This document shows positions 7,635 through 16,070 of a stretch of 64,000 nucleotides of DNA, in pieces. Under the pieces are notes generated by a model. That model had not been told where the DNA came from. It ran no database searches and saw nothing but the letters and a program-made list of their open reading frames with translations. The stretch spans positions 186,001 through 250,000 of the forward strand of contig NZ_JAMXIA010000001.1 of assembly GCF_025457425.1 (NCBI RefSeq), in the 5' to 3' direction. The stretch is from Chryseobacterium foetidum. GTDB lineage: Bacteria; Bacteroidota; Bacteroidia; Flavobacteriales; Weeksellaceae. Each line of letters opens with the position of its first letter. The first letter of the stretch is position 1. The translations under genes and the position numbers were made by a program.

Positions 7635-9008
7635 ATGAAATCTACCATTGCTGTTTTTACCATTGCCACACAAATGTTTTTTGCTCAAAACATAACGCAA
7701 AAGCTCGATGACGCCACAAAAAATCTGATGAATTCCTCAACAGCAGTCTCATCAAACCTCTCATTTTATGTGGCTGATGAAAACGGAAATATGGTTTATG
7801 AATATCAGGGAAGCAAAGGTCTCTCTACCGCTTCAACGCAGAAAATCTTTACGGCTGCGGCAGCTTTGGAAACTTTAGGGAAAAACTATACCTACAAAAC
7901 AACATCTTCCTATTCAGGAACAGTTTCAGGAGGAAATTTAAATGGAAGTCTTTTCATCACTTCCAACGGAGATCCCACCTTAGGCAGCTGGAGATATGAA
8001 GGGTATAAACCTGAGAATTTTAAACAAAAACTTTTGGATGCCATTAAAAAATCAGGTATTACAAAAATTTCAGGCGATGTAATTATTGATGATTCTTATT
8101 TTGACCACCAGACAATTCCCGGAGGCTGGCCATGGGACGATTTGGGGAATTATTACGGAGCCGGAGTCTGGGGAGTGAACTGGCGTGAAAATCAGTTCGA
8201 CATCAATATTAATGGAACGGATTTTAAGAACTTTTCTTATCCTTTAGCGAATGTAAAATGGCTGAATGAACTCAAGGCGACTGGAAGTTCAGATCAAAGT
8301 TTAATTTTTACTGCTCCACATTCTGATGTTGCTTTAATCAACGGAAGTTTGCCAGCTGGAAAGGTAACAATGGTCTCAGGTTCTGTTCCCAATCCGCCTT
8401 TGCAGTTGGGCGTGGAAATTGAAAAGTGGCTGAAAGATTCAGGAATTACAATTTTAGGCAAAGTACTTACGAATACTCAGTTGGAAATTGACGGGAAGAA
8501 AACTATGGAAGCTCCTAAAACTAATATAATTCTCACTTACGAATCGCCGACTTTAGATAAGATCATTTACTGGTTTTTAAGAAAATCCGTGAATTTATAT
8601 GGGGAAAATTTAATTAAAACCTTAGGCAAAGAGAAAAAAGGCAACTCAAGTTTTAAAAGCGGAATTTCTTATCTGAAAGAATTCTGGAAATCCAAAGGAA
8701 TTAATCCCAATATGATTAATTTTGCTGATGGAAGCGGGCTTTCACCTCAAAATTATGTATCTGCAAAAGCCGAAGTTCAGGCTTTAATTTACGCCAAAAA
8801 ACAACCTTGGTTTGAAACCTATTACGATGGATTTCCCACTCAGGATAACGGCATGAAAATGAAAAGCGGAACCATGCGCGACACAAAATCCTACGCAGGT
8901 TTTCACACTTCGAAAGACGGTAAAAAATATGTTTATGCCATTATCATCAATAATTATCAGGGAAGCGAAAGTGCTGAACTACAGAAAATCCTGAATGTTT
9001 TAAAATAA
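7635..9008 (+). CDS. dacB: D-alanyl-D-alanine carboxypeptidase/endopeptidase (PBP4, S13)
   Basis: Periplasmic peptidoglycan hydrolase that trims or cuts crosslinks in muropeptides. A signal peptide (STIAVFTIATQMFFAQ) is followed by the active-site SxxK motif in TASTQKIFTAAAALETLG. The SxN motif is in FLRKSVNLYGENL and the KTG-like KSG in MKMKSGTMRD. The large insert between SxxK and SxN that marks PBP4-type enzymes is present (457 residues). DGSGLSPQNYVS is also typical of the family. The stop is 4 bases before the start of a histidine kinase gene, so the two are likely cotranscribed. Confidence 0.93.
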   Translation: MKSTIAVFTIATQMFFAQNITQKLDDATKNLMNSSTAVSSNLSFYVADENGNMVYEYQGSKGLSTASTQKIFTAAAALETLGKNYTYKTTSSYSGTVSGGNLNGSLFITSNGDPTLGSWRYEGYKPENFKQKLLDAIKKSGITKISGDVIIDDSYFDHQTIPGGWPWDDLGNYYGAGVWGVNWRENQFDININGTDFKNFSYPLANVKWLNELKATGSSDQSLIFTAPHSDVALINGSLPAGKVTMVSGSVPNPPLQLGVEIEKWLKDSGITILGKVLTNTQLEIDGKKTMEAPKTNIILTYESPTLDKIIYWFLRKSVNLYGENLIKTLGKEKKGNSSFKSGISYLKEFWKSKGINPNMINFADGSGLSPQNYVSAKAEVQALIYAKKQPWFETYYDGFPTQDNGMKMKSGTMRDTKSYAGFHTSKDGKKYVYAIIINNYQGSESAELQKILNVLK

Positions 9009-9012
9009 GGAA

Positions 9013-10179
9013 ATGAAAAACCGCCCTTTTTTAGCCAGGATCAGCAACTGGATTGTCTTTACCATACTCACCGTGATCGTTGTGGCGCTTATCGTTTCAT
9101 CTAATATTCTCATCAATAATCTCAGAAATAAGGAGGCGGAACGAATTAAGGTATTTGCCACTGCAATCAAAATAATGCAGGGAAACAAGCAGACAAGCTC
9201 TGAAACCCAGGAACTGGTGTTTGCAATTTTAACCGAAAACGATCAGATTCCTACGATTTTAACTGACGAAAATAAAAATCCCTTTATTTTTGAAGGAAGT
9301 TCAAGAAATATTCCGCAGGAAATTTTAGACAATCCCGAAGAGTTGAAAAAGCTTATTATCAAAATGGAAAGCAACTACGCACCTTTCGAAATTGAAATTG
9401 CCGAAGGTGACAAGCAGCTGGTTTTTTATGATAACTCAAAGTTGCTCAGTGATTTGCGGTATTATCCTTACTTTTTAGGACTATTTATTATCGCTTATCT
9501 TGCATTTATTTTCTGGTTTCTCAGAACTATTAAAAAAACCGATGAAGGCTATCTTTGGGCAGGTTTGGCAAAAGAAACGGCACACCAGATAGGAACGCCG
9601 CTTTCATCGATGATTGGCTGGATGGAAATTATGAAGCTTGAAACGCCCGACTCTGATGGCGTAAAGGAAATCGAAAAAGATATCGAAAGACTGAGAACCA
9701 TCTCCGAAAGATTCTCTAAAATAGGATCAGTTCCCGAGTTGAATGACATGAATCTGAATGCAACCATCAAGGAAAATTTTGATTATCTAAAGACCAGAAT
9801 TTCCAGGAAAGTAGATTTTAGTCTCAATCTTCCGAATTATCCTATTTTGGTGCCTCACAATAAAATTCTGATCAGTTGGGTGATTGAAAATCTTGTTAAA
9901 AACGCGGTTGATGCCATGAAAGGCGAGGGACAACTTCAGATATGGATGATTGGTAAAAACAAAAATATTCTCATTGAAGTGAAAGACAATGGAAGCGGAA
10001 TGACGCACAATCAGGCAAGAAATGCTTTCAAGCCCGGTTATTCCACAAAAAAAAGAGGTTGGGGTTTAGGATTAAGTCTGGCAAAAAGGGTAGTGCAGGA
10101 ATATCACAATGGCGATATTAAAATTTCTCAGACAGAAATCGGGAAAGGAACGACTTTCAGAATTTCAATCAGAAAATGA
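9013..10179 (+). CDS. membrane sensor histidine kinase (orphan)
   Basis: A 388-residue HisKA/HATPase_c kinase. One helix near the N-terminus (VFTILTVIVVALIVSSNIL) and a second at about 155-175 (YYPYFLGLFIIAYLAFIFWF) enclose a periplasmic sensor of about 120 residues. The phosphoacceptor is His in LAKETAHQIGTPLSSMIGW. The N box is ENLVKNAVDAM, G1 is VKDNGSGM, and G2 is RGWGLGLSLAKRVV. No response regulator is in the window. Tight coupling to dacB suggests a link to cell-wall sensing, but this is inference. Confidence 0.9.
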   Translation: MKNRPFLARISNWIVFTILTVIVVALIVSSNILINNLRNKEAERIKVFATAIKIMQGNKQTSSETQELVFAILTENDQIPTILTDENKNPFIFEGSSRNIPQEILDNPEELKKLIIKMESNYAPFEIEIAEGDKQLVFYDNSKLLSDLRYYPYFLGLFIIAYLAFIFWFLRTIKKTDEGYLWAGLAKETAHQIGTPLSSMIGWMEIMKLETPDSDGVKEIEKDIERLRTISERFSKIGSVPELNDMNLNATIKENFDYLKTRISRKVDFSLNLPNYPILVPHNKILISWVIENLVKNAVDAMKGEGQLQIWMIGKNKNILIEVKDNGSGMTHNQARNAFKPGYSTKKRGWGLGLSLAKRVVQEYHNGDIKISQTEIGKGTTFRISIRK

Positions 10180-10236
10180 TATTTTAGTTCATCAATTTAT
10201 ATCCAAAAGGAAAATACAAAAAGGAAAAAAAATCAC

Positions 10237-10244
10237 TATTTTTG
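10237..10244 (+). promoter_or_regulatory. -7 element only 4 nt before the lolD ATG
   Basis: TATTTTTG ends 4 bases before the start codon at 10249. The transcript would then begin at or very near the ATG, so the mRNA may be leaderless. Confidence 0.5.
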
Positions 10245-10248
10245 AAGC

Positions 10249-10917
10249 ATGATTACAGCAAAAAATATTCGTAAATCATACGGAAGTTTAGAAGTTTTAA
10301 AAGGGGTAGACCTTCACATCAAAACGGGTGAAGTGGTCTCAATTGTTGGGGAATCCGGTGCGGGAAAGTCTACACTTTTACAGATTCTGGGCACTTTAGA
10401 CAGTCCTACAATTCCGAAAGACAGCAGTACCGAAATCACGATTGCGGGAGAATCTTTTATTAATATGACCGATAAGCAGATTTCAAAATTCAGAAATCAG
10501 AATATTGGTTTTGTATTTCAGTTTCATCAGCTTTTACCGGAATTTACAGCTCTTGAAAACGTTTTAATTCCTACAAAAATCGCCGGAGCAAATGAAAAAG
10601 AAGCGATAGAAAAGGCAGAATCTATTTTCCATGATTTAAAGATAGAGCACCGTCTGGATCATAAGCCGGGCCAGCTTTCGGGTGGTGAAGCTCAGCGTGT
10701 AGCGGTTGCACGAGCATTAATTAATTCTCCAAAAATTATTTTTGCAGACGAACCAACTGGAAATTTAGATTCAAAAAATGCAGATGATTTACACAGATTG
10801 TTTTTTGATTTGAGAGATAAATACAACCAAACTTTTGTGATCGTGACTCACAATCCAAATCTTGCAGAAATTACAGACCGAAAACTCGTGATGGTAGACG
10901 GTTTAATTGTAGAATAA
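10249..10917 (+). CDS. lolD: ABC transporter ATP-binding protein, LolD-like
   Basis: A 222-residue cytosolic ATPase of the MacB/LolD group. Walker A is [15 protein letters not shown], the Q-loop is [18 protein letters not shown] (the FQ-x-H-LLPEF form is typical of LolD), the signature is [16 protein letters not shown], Walker B is [16 protein letters not shown], and the H-loop is [10 protein letters not shown]. LolD powers release of lipoproteins from the inner membrane to LolA. The permease partner (LolC/E) is not in the window; a LolA-like carrier is at 20691-21338. The gene leads a compact run with an L,D-transpeptidase-like lipoprotein, radC and a GNAT-like gene. Confidence 0.88.
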   Translation: MITAKNIRKSYGSLEVLKGVDLHIKTGEVVSIVGESGAGKSTLLQILGTLDSPTIPKDSSTEITIAGESFINMTDKQISKFRNQNIGFVFQFHQLLPEFTALENVLIPTKIAGANEKEAIEKAESIFHDLKIEHRLDHKPGQLSGGEAQRVAVARALINSPKIIFADEPTGNLDSKNADDLHRLFFDLRDKYNQTFVIVTHNPNLAEITDRKLVMVDGLIVE

Positions 10918-10920
10918 AAT

Positions 10921-11496
10921 ATGCTTAGAAATTTTCTTTTCTTTCTGATTTTGTTTTTGGCAAGCTGTGAAGGCAATTCACAGACTTCCGCTGTGCAGAT
11001 TCCAAAAGAGAAAATTACAGAGCTGAAAAGTTTTATTAAAGACAGAAATTATAATCAGGATTTGGCTGTTTTTATTAATTTTAAAATTAAATCGGGTAAA
11101 TACAGGTATTTTGTTTATGACCTCAAGAAAGATAAAATTCTGCAGTCGGCTATAGTTTCGCATGGTTCAGGCTCAAACAGCAGAGTGTATGGAGAGCTGA
11201 AATTCAGCAATACAGAAAATTCATATCAGTCATCTTTGGGGAAATATGAAATTAAAGAATCTTATTCCGGAAAATTCGGTAAGTCATACCGTTTGGATGG
11301 TTTAGATAAAACCAACAGCAATGCGAGGAGCCGCGCTATCGTTATTCACTCTTTAGATTGCGTTCCGGATGTAGAATCTGAAGATCCGGCTTGCCTGAGT
11401 TTGGGTTGCCCAATGCTGTCACCAAAAGCACTTAAGCAAACGGCAAAGTACATCGACGGTGCCGCAAATACGATAATTTTGTATGCTTTTTATTAA
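10921..11496 (+). CDS. murein L,D-transpeptidase catalytic-domain lipoprotein
   Basis: A 191-residue predicted lipoprotein. The signal LRNFLFFLILFLASC carries an LASC lipobox. The mature part has the YkuD-like catalytic end: RAIVIHSLDCVPDV supplies the His and LSLGCPMLSPKAL the nucleophilic Cys (about residue 163). This family is annotated as murein L,D-transpeptidase catalytic domain and may form 3-3 crosslinks or attach or trim peptidoglycan stems. It follows lolD by 3 bases and precedes radC by 14, so cotranscription is likely. Confidence 0.82.
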   Translation: MLRNFLFFLILFLASCEGNSQTSAVQIPKEKITELKSFIKDRNYNQDLAVFINFKIKSGKYRYFVYDLKKDKILQSAIVSHGSGSNSRVYGELKFSNTENSYQSSLGKYEIKESYSGKFGKSYRLDGLDKTNSNARSRAIVIHSLDCVPDVESEDPACLSLGCPMLSPKALKQTAKYIDGAANTIILYAFY

Positions 11497-11510
11497 GTTA
11501 AATTCACCAG

Positions 11511-12188
11511 ATGTCTATTAAATTTTTAGCAGAAGACGACCGACCGAGAGAGAAATTTTTACTGAAAGGTAAGAATTTACTTTCCGATTCTGAACTTTTG
11601 GCCATCATTATGGGCAGCGGCAGCAGAGACGAAACCGCCGTTGAATTGGCGAGAAAAATACTGGCATCAGTGGATAACAGCTGGCATCAGTTGAGTTTAC
11701 TGACGATTAAAGATTTAACCAAATTTAAAGGCGTGGGTGAAGTAAAAGCCATTTCAATCGCAACAGCACTGGAAATCGGGCGAAGAAGAGCTGCACAGGA
11801 AATTCCTGACAAACCACAAATTACTAGCAGCAAAGCGGCTTATGATGTCCTGAAAATTCATTTATCCGATTTAAGAACCGAAGAATTTTGGGCATTATTT
11901 TTAAATCAAAACAATAAAGTTGTACATCTCAGTCAACTTACTCAAGGTGGAATTAACCAGTCTTTGGTCGATCTGAGGATTTTATTTAAAATAGCGATGG
12001 ATCATTTTGCGACGGGAATTATCGTTTCGCACAATCATCCATCAGGAAATTTAAAACCTAGTCAGGAAGATATCAGTATTACAAAAAAGATTAAGGATGC
12101 GGGAAATCTGTTGAATATTCAGCTTTTAGACCATCTCATCATTACTCAAAATTCATATTTAAGTTTGGCAGACGAAGGATTATTATGA
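11511..12188 (+). CDS. radC: RadC family protein (JAMM/MPN domain)
   Basis: A 225-residue protein: an N-terminal helix-hairpin-helix part (LSDSELLAIIMGSGSRDETAVELARKIL, KFKGVGEVKAISIATALEIGRR), then a JAMM metalloprotease-like domain with EEFWALFLNQNNKV and the zinc motif SHNHPSGNLKPSQEDI. RadC is named for DNA repair but that role was withdrawn in E. coli, and the substrate is unknown. The stop overlaps the start of the next gene (ATGA), which indicates translational coupling. Confidence 0.93.
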   Translation: MSIKFLAEDDRPREKFLLKGKNLLSDSELLAIIMGSGSRDETAVELARKILASVDNSWHQLSLLTIKDLTKFKGVGEVKAISIATALEIGRRRAAQEIPDKPQITSSKAAYDVLKIHLSDLRTEEFWALFLNQNNKVVHLSQLTQGGINQSLVDLRILFKIAMDHFATGIIVSHNHPSGNLKPSQEDISITKKIKDAGNLLNIQLLDHLIITQNSYLSLADEGLL

Positions 12189-13051
12189 TCAGAAGACTGA
12201 AATACCACGAAATTGATTTCGAGAAATATTCTCAATGTCTCAATACTTCAGAACAGAAAAACTGGTATGCTCAAAAGCATATTTTAGATCACCTTTCAGG
12301 GAACTGGCAGATTTTGATTCTTGATGACTATAAAGCTGTGATGCCAATTCATTTCCACAGGAAATTTGGAGTTAACTTTGTGCATATGCCGTTATTCTGT
12401 CAGCAGTTAGGTGTTTTTTCAGAGACAGATGATGCGGAAATTAATGAGGATTTTTTAAAGTTTTTCAGAAAAAAATTCAGAATTTTTCTTTATAATTTTA
12501 ACGACAAAAATAATTTTCTTACACCCTTAGAGAAAAGAAAAAATTACAAAATTTCTGTAAGTGAATATTCTTTTCTGAGAAGAAAAAAATATTTTAAGGG
12601 ACGTAAATCCACTGTGAAAACAGCTCAATATCTCAGCTGCAGGGAGTTTTTTTTGAGTAGTGACATTGAAGATTTTATTTCTCGAAATTTTAAAGGACTA
12701 GCAGAAAATGACGATTATGAAAAATTACGAGACTACATCAGATATCTGGCTCAGATGAAATCTATCAGAATCTTCGGTGCGCTACACGGTGAGGAACTAA
12801 CCAATCTAGCTGTGCTTATCGAGGGCGATGCGGAGGTTTCCCTGCTCGCATTAATCAACAGCGAAAAATATACTTTCCATAACGGATCTTCATTTTTAAT
12901 TGACCAGATCGTACAAAGATTTACCACAGAGAAAAAGATCAATTTCATGGGTGGTAATATTAGGGGAATTGAAGTCTTTTTTAAAAGTTTTGGAGCAGAT
13001 CTTCTGGAATACTCTACCTTAGAAAACACTTTCCTGATGAGATTTATCTGA
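12185..13051 (+). CDS. GNAT/FemAB-fold-like protein of unknown function
   Basis: A 288-residue protein that I do not recognise with certainty. The early part (HILDHLSGNWQILILDDYKA, VMPIHFHRKFGVNFVHMPLF, CQQLGVFSE) resembles the N-terminal GNAT-like half of FemAB or BioF2-like acyltransferases. The C-terminal half (RIFGALHGEELTNLAVLIEG, LLALINSEKYTFHNGSSFLI, GIEVFFKSFGADL) resembles the second. It lacks a signal peptide or membrane helix. It overlaps radC by 4 bases, so it ends the lolD/radC run. Acyl or aminoacyl transfer is inference from fold resemblance only. Confidence 0.55.
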   Translation: MIRRLKYHEIDFEKYSQCLNTSEQKNWYAQKHILDHLSGNWQILILDDYKAVMPIHFHRKFGVNFVHMPLFCQQLGVFSETDDAEINEDFLKFFRKKFRIFLYNFNDKNNFLTPLEKRKNYKISVSEYSFLRRKKYFKGRKSTVKTAQYLSCREFFLSSDIEDFISRNFKGLAENDDYEKLRDYIRYLAQMKSIRIFGALHGEELTNLAVLIEGDAEVSLLALINSEKYTFHNGSSFLIDQIVQRFTTEKKINFMGGNIRGIEVFFKSFGADLLEYSTLENTFLMRFI

Positions 13052-13114
13052 TGTTTTTCGGTACCTCAAATAATATTTTATTCATATCTTTATACTCTAC
13101 AAAGACTTTTTTTT

Positions 13115-14047
13115 ATGCTTAAAAAAATCAGAAATTATAAATTATCTTATATAATCTATAATTTGTTTAACAGAAAGAAACTCAGGCATAATCTTCCACT
13201 TTATAAAAAGTATGGGATCAAAAAAAGATACTTTTCCAGCATCTCCAGCCGTGATTTTAAAGATGTTCCCACAAGCTCACGCAAATTTGATATAAAGCGG
13301 CTTAAAGATACCCGTTTTTACCAAAATCTAAGTGATGAAAATCAATTAAGTGCTCAAAAATTTGACGACAACGGCTTTCTCGTTCTGCGAAACTATTTAA
13401 AATCCGAAACTGCCGACCAGATCAATACTGAAATTGATAAACTTGTGAAAGCAGGAACTGTGAAATTCCGTTATGGTGGGAAACTTATGTTCGTAATTCA
13501 CCATTCAGAGGTAATCAAAAACATCGGTAATAATGAAGATTTACTTGAATTTTTATCCGTTCTGATGGATGGAGAAGCAAAATTATTTCAAAGTATAAAT
13601 TTCATCAACGGCAGCCAGCAGAAGACACATTCAGACAGTATTCACATGACCACTTATCCATTGGGTGGGTTACTCGGTGTTTGGATTGCCTTAGAGGACG
13701 TCGATGAGACTAATGGCGCCTTACATTACATTCCGGGAAGTCATAAACTTCCGTATTTTCTAAACTCTGATTATGATAACGAAGGGACTGCATTTAAAAT
13801 CGGAGAAAAAAGTTATACTGCTTACGAAGAATTTTTGGAGAATAAGGTTAAGGAATTGGGTTTAAAGAAAGAGATTTTTAAAGCTAAAAAAGGTGATCTT
13901 CTTGTCTGGCATGCAAATATTCTACACGGTGGTGAGCCTCATACTGATCATTCCCGAACCAGAAAAAGTTTAGTATACCATTATTTTGATAATCAAAGTA
14001 TTTGCTATCACGAAGTTTCACAAAGGCCTGCACTGTTTGAACTTTAA
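13115..14047 (+). CDS. phytanoyl-CoA dioxygenase-like Fe(II)/2-oxoglutarate oxygenase
   Basis: A 310-residue protein of the PhyH family. The iron facial triad is plausible as HSDSIHM (H-x-D) and the distal His in NILHGGEPHTDHSRTRKS, where the following Arg would bind 2-oxoglutarate. LGGLLGVWIALEDVDETNGALHYIPGSH is cut here as the family hallmark (residues about 188-210). The N-terminal 50 residues are very basic and not part of the domain. The substrate is unknown; bacterial members modify lipids or small molecules. DUF1697 starts 3 bases downstream. Confidence 0.82.
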   Translation: MLKKIRNYKLSYIIYNLFNRKKLRHNLPLYKKYGIKKRYFSSISSRDFKDVPTSSRKFDIKRLKDTRFYQNLSDENQLSAQKFDDNGFLVLRNYLKSETADQINTEIDKLVKAGTVKFRYGGKLMFVIHHSEVIKNIGNNEDLLEFLSVLMDGEAKLFQSINFINGSQQKTHSDSIHMTTYPLGGLLGVWIALEDVDETNGALHYIPGSHKLPYFLNSDYDNEGTAFKIGEKSYTAYEEFLENKVKELGLKKEIFKAKKGDLLVWHANILHGGEPHTDHSRTRKSLVYHYFDNQSICYHEVSQRPALFEL

Positions 14048-14050
14048 AAA

Positions 14051-14581
14051 ATGATAAAATACTGTGCTTTCCTCCGTGGCGTGAACGTAAAAGGAACCAA
14101 TATGAAAATGGCTGATGTATGCAAAGTCTTTGCGGATGCGGGGATGACTAATGTAAGTTCAGTTTTGGCTTCGGGAAATATTATTTTTTCGTCTGATAAA
14201 ACGGAATCTGATCTAAAACCAATTCTGGAAAAAGCGATGTCTGATTATTTCAACTATGAAGCATTTCTTTTCGTAAAAGACCGGAACGATGTTGAGAATT
14301 TTTGGAACAGCAATCCATTTCAGAAAAATGAGGATTTTCACATTTATGCATTTGTCTGTAATGAAAATTTTGAAAGTACTTTAATGTCAGAATTTCAAAA
14401 TTCGTCAAAAGCTGAAAATGAAGAAGCAAAAATCGAAAATGGATTTTTTTACTGGCAGGTTCCGAAAGGAAATACTTTAGATTCGACTTTCGGGAAGATT
14501 TTAGGTAAAAAAAGTATGAAAGATCAGTTTACCAGCAGAAGTTTAAATACTTTTGAGAAAGTCATCAAAAAAATGACTTAA
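14051..14581 (+). CDS. DUF1697 domain protein
   Basis: A 176-residue cytosolic protein. CAFLRGVNVKGTNMKMADV at the N-terminus, VSSVLASGNIIFSS and the C-terminal SRSLNTFEKVIKKM are the three conserved blocks of DUF1697. No function is established. The ATG lies 3 bases after the oxygenase stop, which suggests cotranscription. Confidence 0.88.
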   Translation: MIKYCAFLRGVNVKGTNMKMADVCKVFADAGMTNVSSVLASGNIIFSSDKTESDLKPILEKAMSDYFNYEAFLFVKDRNDVENFWNSNPFQKNEDFHIYAFVCNENFESTLMSEFQNSSKAENEEAKIENGFFYWQVPKGNTLDSTFGKILGKKSMKDQFTSRSLNTFEKVIKKMT

Positions 14582-14621
14582 TTTTTATGTATTTTTACTG
14601 AACTTTTGTAATTAAATAAAA

Positions 14622-15431
14622 ATGATTCAGTACTTAGAAAATATACACCACAAAGATTCCAAAAACTTTTTCTTAATCGCCGGTCCATGCATTATTGAGG
14701 GCGAAGATATGGCACTCAGAATTGCCGAAAAAGTTTTGGAATTAACCAACAAATACGAAATTCCTTATATTTTTAAAGGAAGCTTCAAAAAAGCAAACAG
14801 AAGCAGAGTAGATTCTTTTACAACAATTGGCGAAGAAAAATCTCTGGAAATTCTGAAAAAAGTTGGTGAAACTTTCAATATTCCTACGACAACAGATATT
14901 CACGAAAACGAACATGCAGCTTTGGCAGCACAATATGTTGATGTTTTGCAGATTCCTGCGTTTTTAGTTCGCCAGACCGATCTTTTGGTTGCAGCAGCCG
15001 AAACAGGAAAATGTGTTTCTCTTAAAAAAGGACAGTTTCTTTCACCGGAATCGATGAAATTCGCTGTGGAAAAAATTACAGATTCCAACAACGAAAAAGT
15101 GGCGATTATTGAGAGAGGAAATTCTTTCGGATACACAGATTTAATCGTAGATTACAGAGGGATTCCTACAATGAGAAACTATGCTCCTGTTATTTTGGAT
15201 GTTACGCATTCTCTACAACAACCCAACCAAAGTTCAGGAGTAACTGGAGGAAGACCAGAATTAATTGAGACCGTTGCCAAAGCAGGAATTGCAGTAGGTG
15301 CAGACGGAATTTTCATTGAAACCCACCCAACTCCGGAAACTGCTTTATCAGACGGAGCCAATATGTTGAGATTGGATCTTCTGGAAGATTTACTTCAAAA
15401 ACTGACGAGAGTAAGAGAAGCGATTTTGTAG
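14622..15431 (+). CDS. kdsA: 3-deoxy-8-phosphooctulonate synthase
   Basis: Cytosolic enzyme that condenses phosphoenolpyruvate with arabinose 5-phosphate to Kdo 8-phosphate, for the inner core of lipopolysaccharide. The 269-residue TIM barrel shows FLIAGPCIIEGEDMALRIAE, FKGSFKKANRSRVDSF, PTTTDIHE, VLQIPAFLVRQTDLLVAAAE, KKGQFLSPE, DVTHSLQQPN and the end block GADGIFIETHPTPETALSDG. The Asn in KKANRSR versus Cys in a later position, which separates metal-dependent from metal-free forms, was not resolved by eye. It is probably monocistronic. Confidence 0.96.
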   Translation: MIQYLENIHHKDSKNFFLIAGPCIIEGEDMALRIAEKVLELTNKYEIPYIFKGSFKKANRSRVDSFTTIGEEKSLEILKKVGETFNIPTTTDIHENEHAALAAQYVDVLQIPAFLVRQTDLLVAAAETGKCVSLKKGQFLSPESMKFAVEKITDSNNEKVAIIERGNSFGYTDLIVDYRGIPTMRNYAPVILDVTHSLQQPNQSSGVTGGRPELIETVAKAGIAVGADGIFIETHPTPETALSDGANMLRLDLLEDLLQKLTRVREAIL

Positions 15432-15434
15432 ATC

Positions 15435-15464
15435 GGCTGGATGATGGAAGCTGGAAGCTGGATG
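15435..15464. repeat. run of GGAAGCT-type words after kdsA
   Basis: Degenerate heptads (GGCTGGATGATGGAAGCTGG and on) just after the kdsA stop. The same word family makes a two-armed structure at 39553-39625. Only one arm is seen here. Confidence 0.55.
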
Positions 15465-15510
15465 TTCGCTGGTTTCTACAAAAACTTTTACGATAAATTC
15501 TGATTTTTTT

Positions 15511-16029
15511 ATGTTTAAAAAACTTTTTTTCCTGTTTTTCTTTTCAATATTTTTTTGGTCTTCGGCTCAGAAAACAGATTCTCTGCAGCTGGATTTTCCT
15601 GCAAAATATAAACTGAAACTGGCAAATTCCAAGGAAAATATGCAGATGAAAGTGCTGGAATACATTCCTGAAAACGAAAACTGGGAAAATTACAGCGTCA
15701 TCATTACTAAATTGACAATGAAAAATACAGCATCACTTCCCCTACAGACCTTGTTTGATTACCATAAAAAAATGGCTGAAGAAAAAGTCAACAATCTTAC
15801 GATTACTGAGATTTCGAAAAATAATGAAGGCGGTAAAGAGTTTAAACTTTTTACTATGGAAGCTGATGCATACAAAGATCAGCCTGGTACAGAATCTCAG
15901 GTTTATTATTTCGTAAAAGGCGACAATGACATCATTTTGTGTATAGCAGCTGTAAAGCAGAAAAAACTTCCTGCCGAATTTATTGATGAATGGTCAAAAA
16001 TATTCCTTAAAAGTCAGTTTATAAAATAA
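15511..16029 (+). CDS. secreted protein of unknown function
   Basis: A 172-residue protein not recognised. A clear signal peptide (KKLFFLFFFSIFFWSSAQ) predicts export to the periplasm or beyond. The mature part is mixed alpha/beta with few Cys, and reads like a small lipocalin- or DUF-type stress protein (ENWENYSVIITKLTMKN, ESQVYYFVKGDNDIILCIAA), but no family is assigned. It stands between kdsA and a TonB receptor on the same strand. Confidence 0.6.
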   Translation: MFKKLFFLFFFSIFFWSSAQKTDSLQLDFPAKYKLKLANSKENMQMKVLEYIPENENWENYSVIITKLTMKNTASLPLQTLFDYHKKMAEEKVNNLTITEISKNNEGGKEFKLFTMEADAYKDQPGTESQVYYFVKGDNDIILCIAAVKQKKLPAEFIDEWSKIFLKSQFIK

Positions 16030-16070
16030 AATTTAATAATTTCACGTTCCGAAATCTTAAAGCATTTCTA

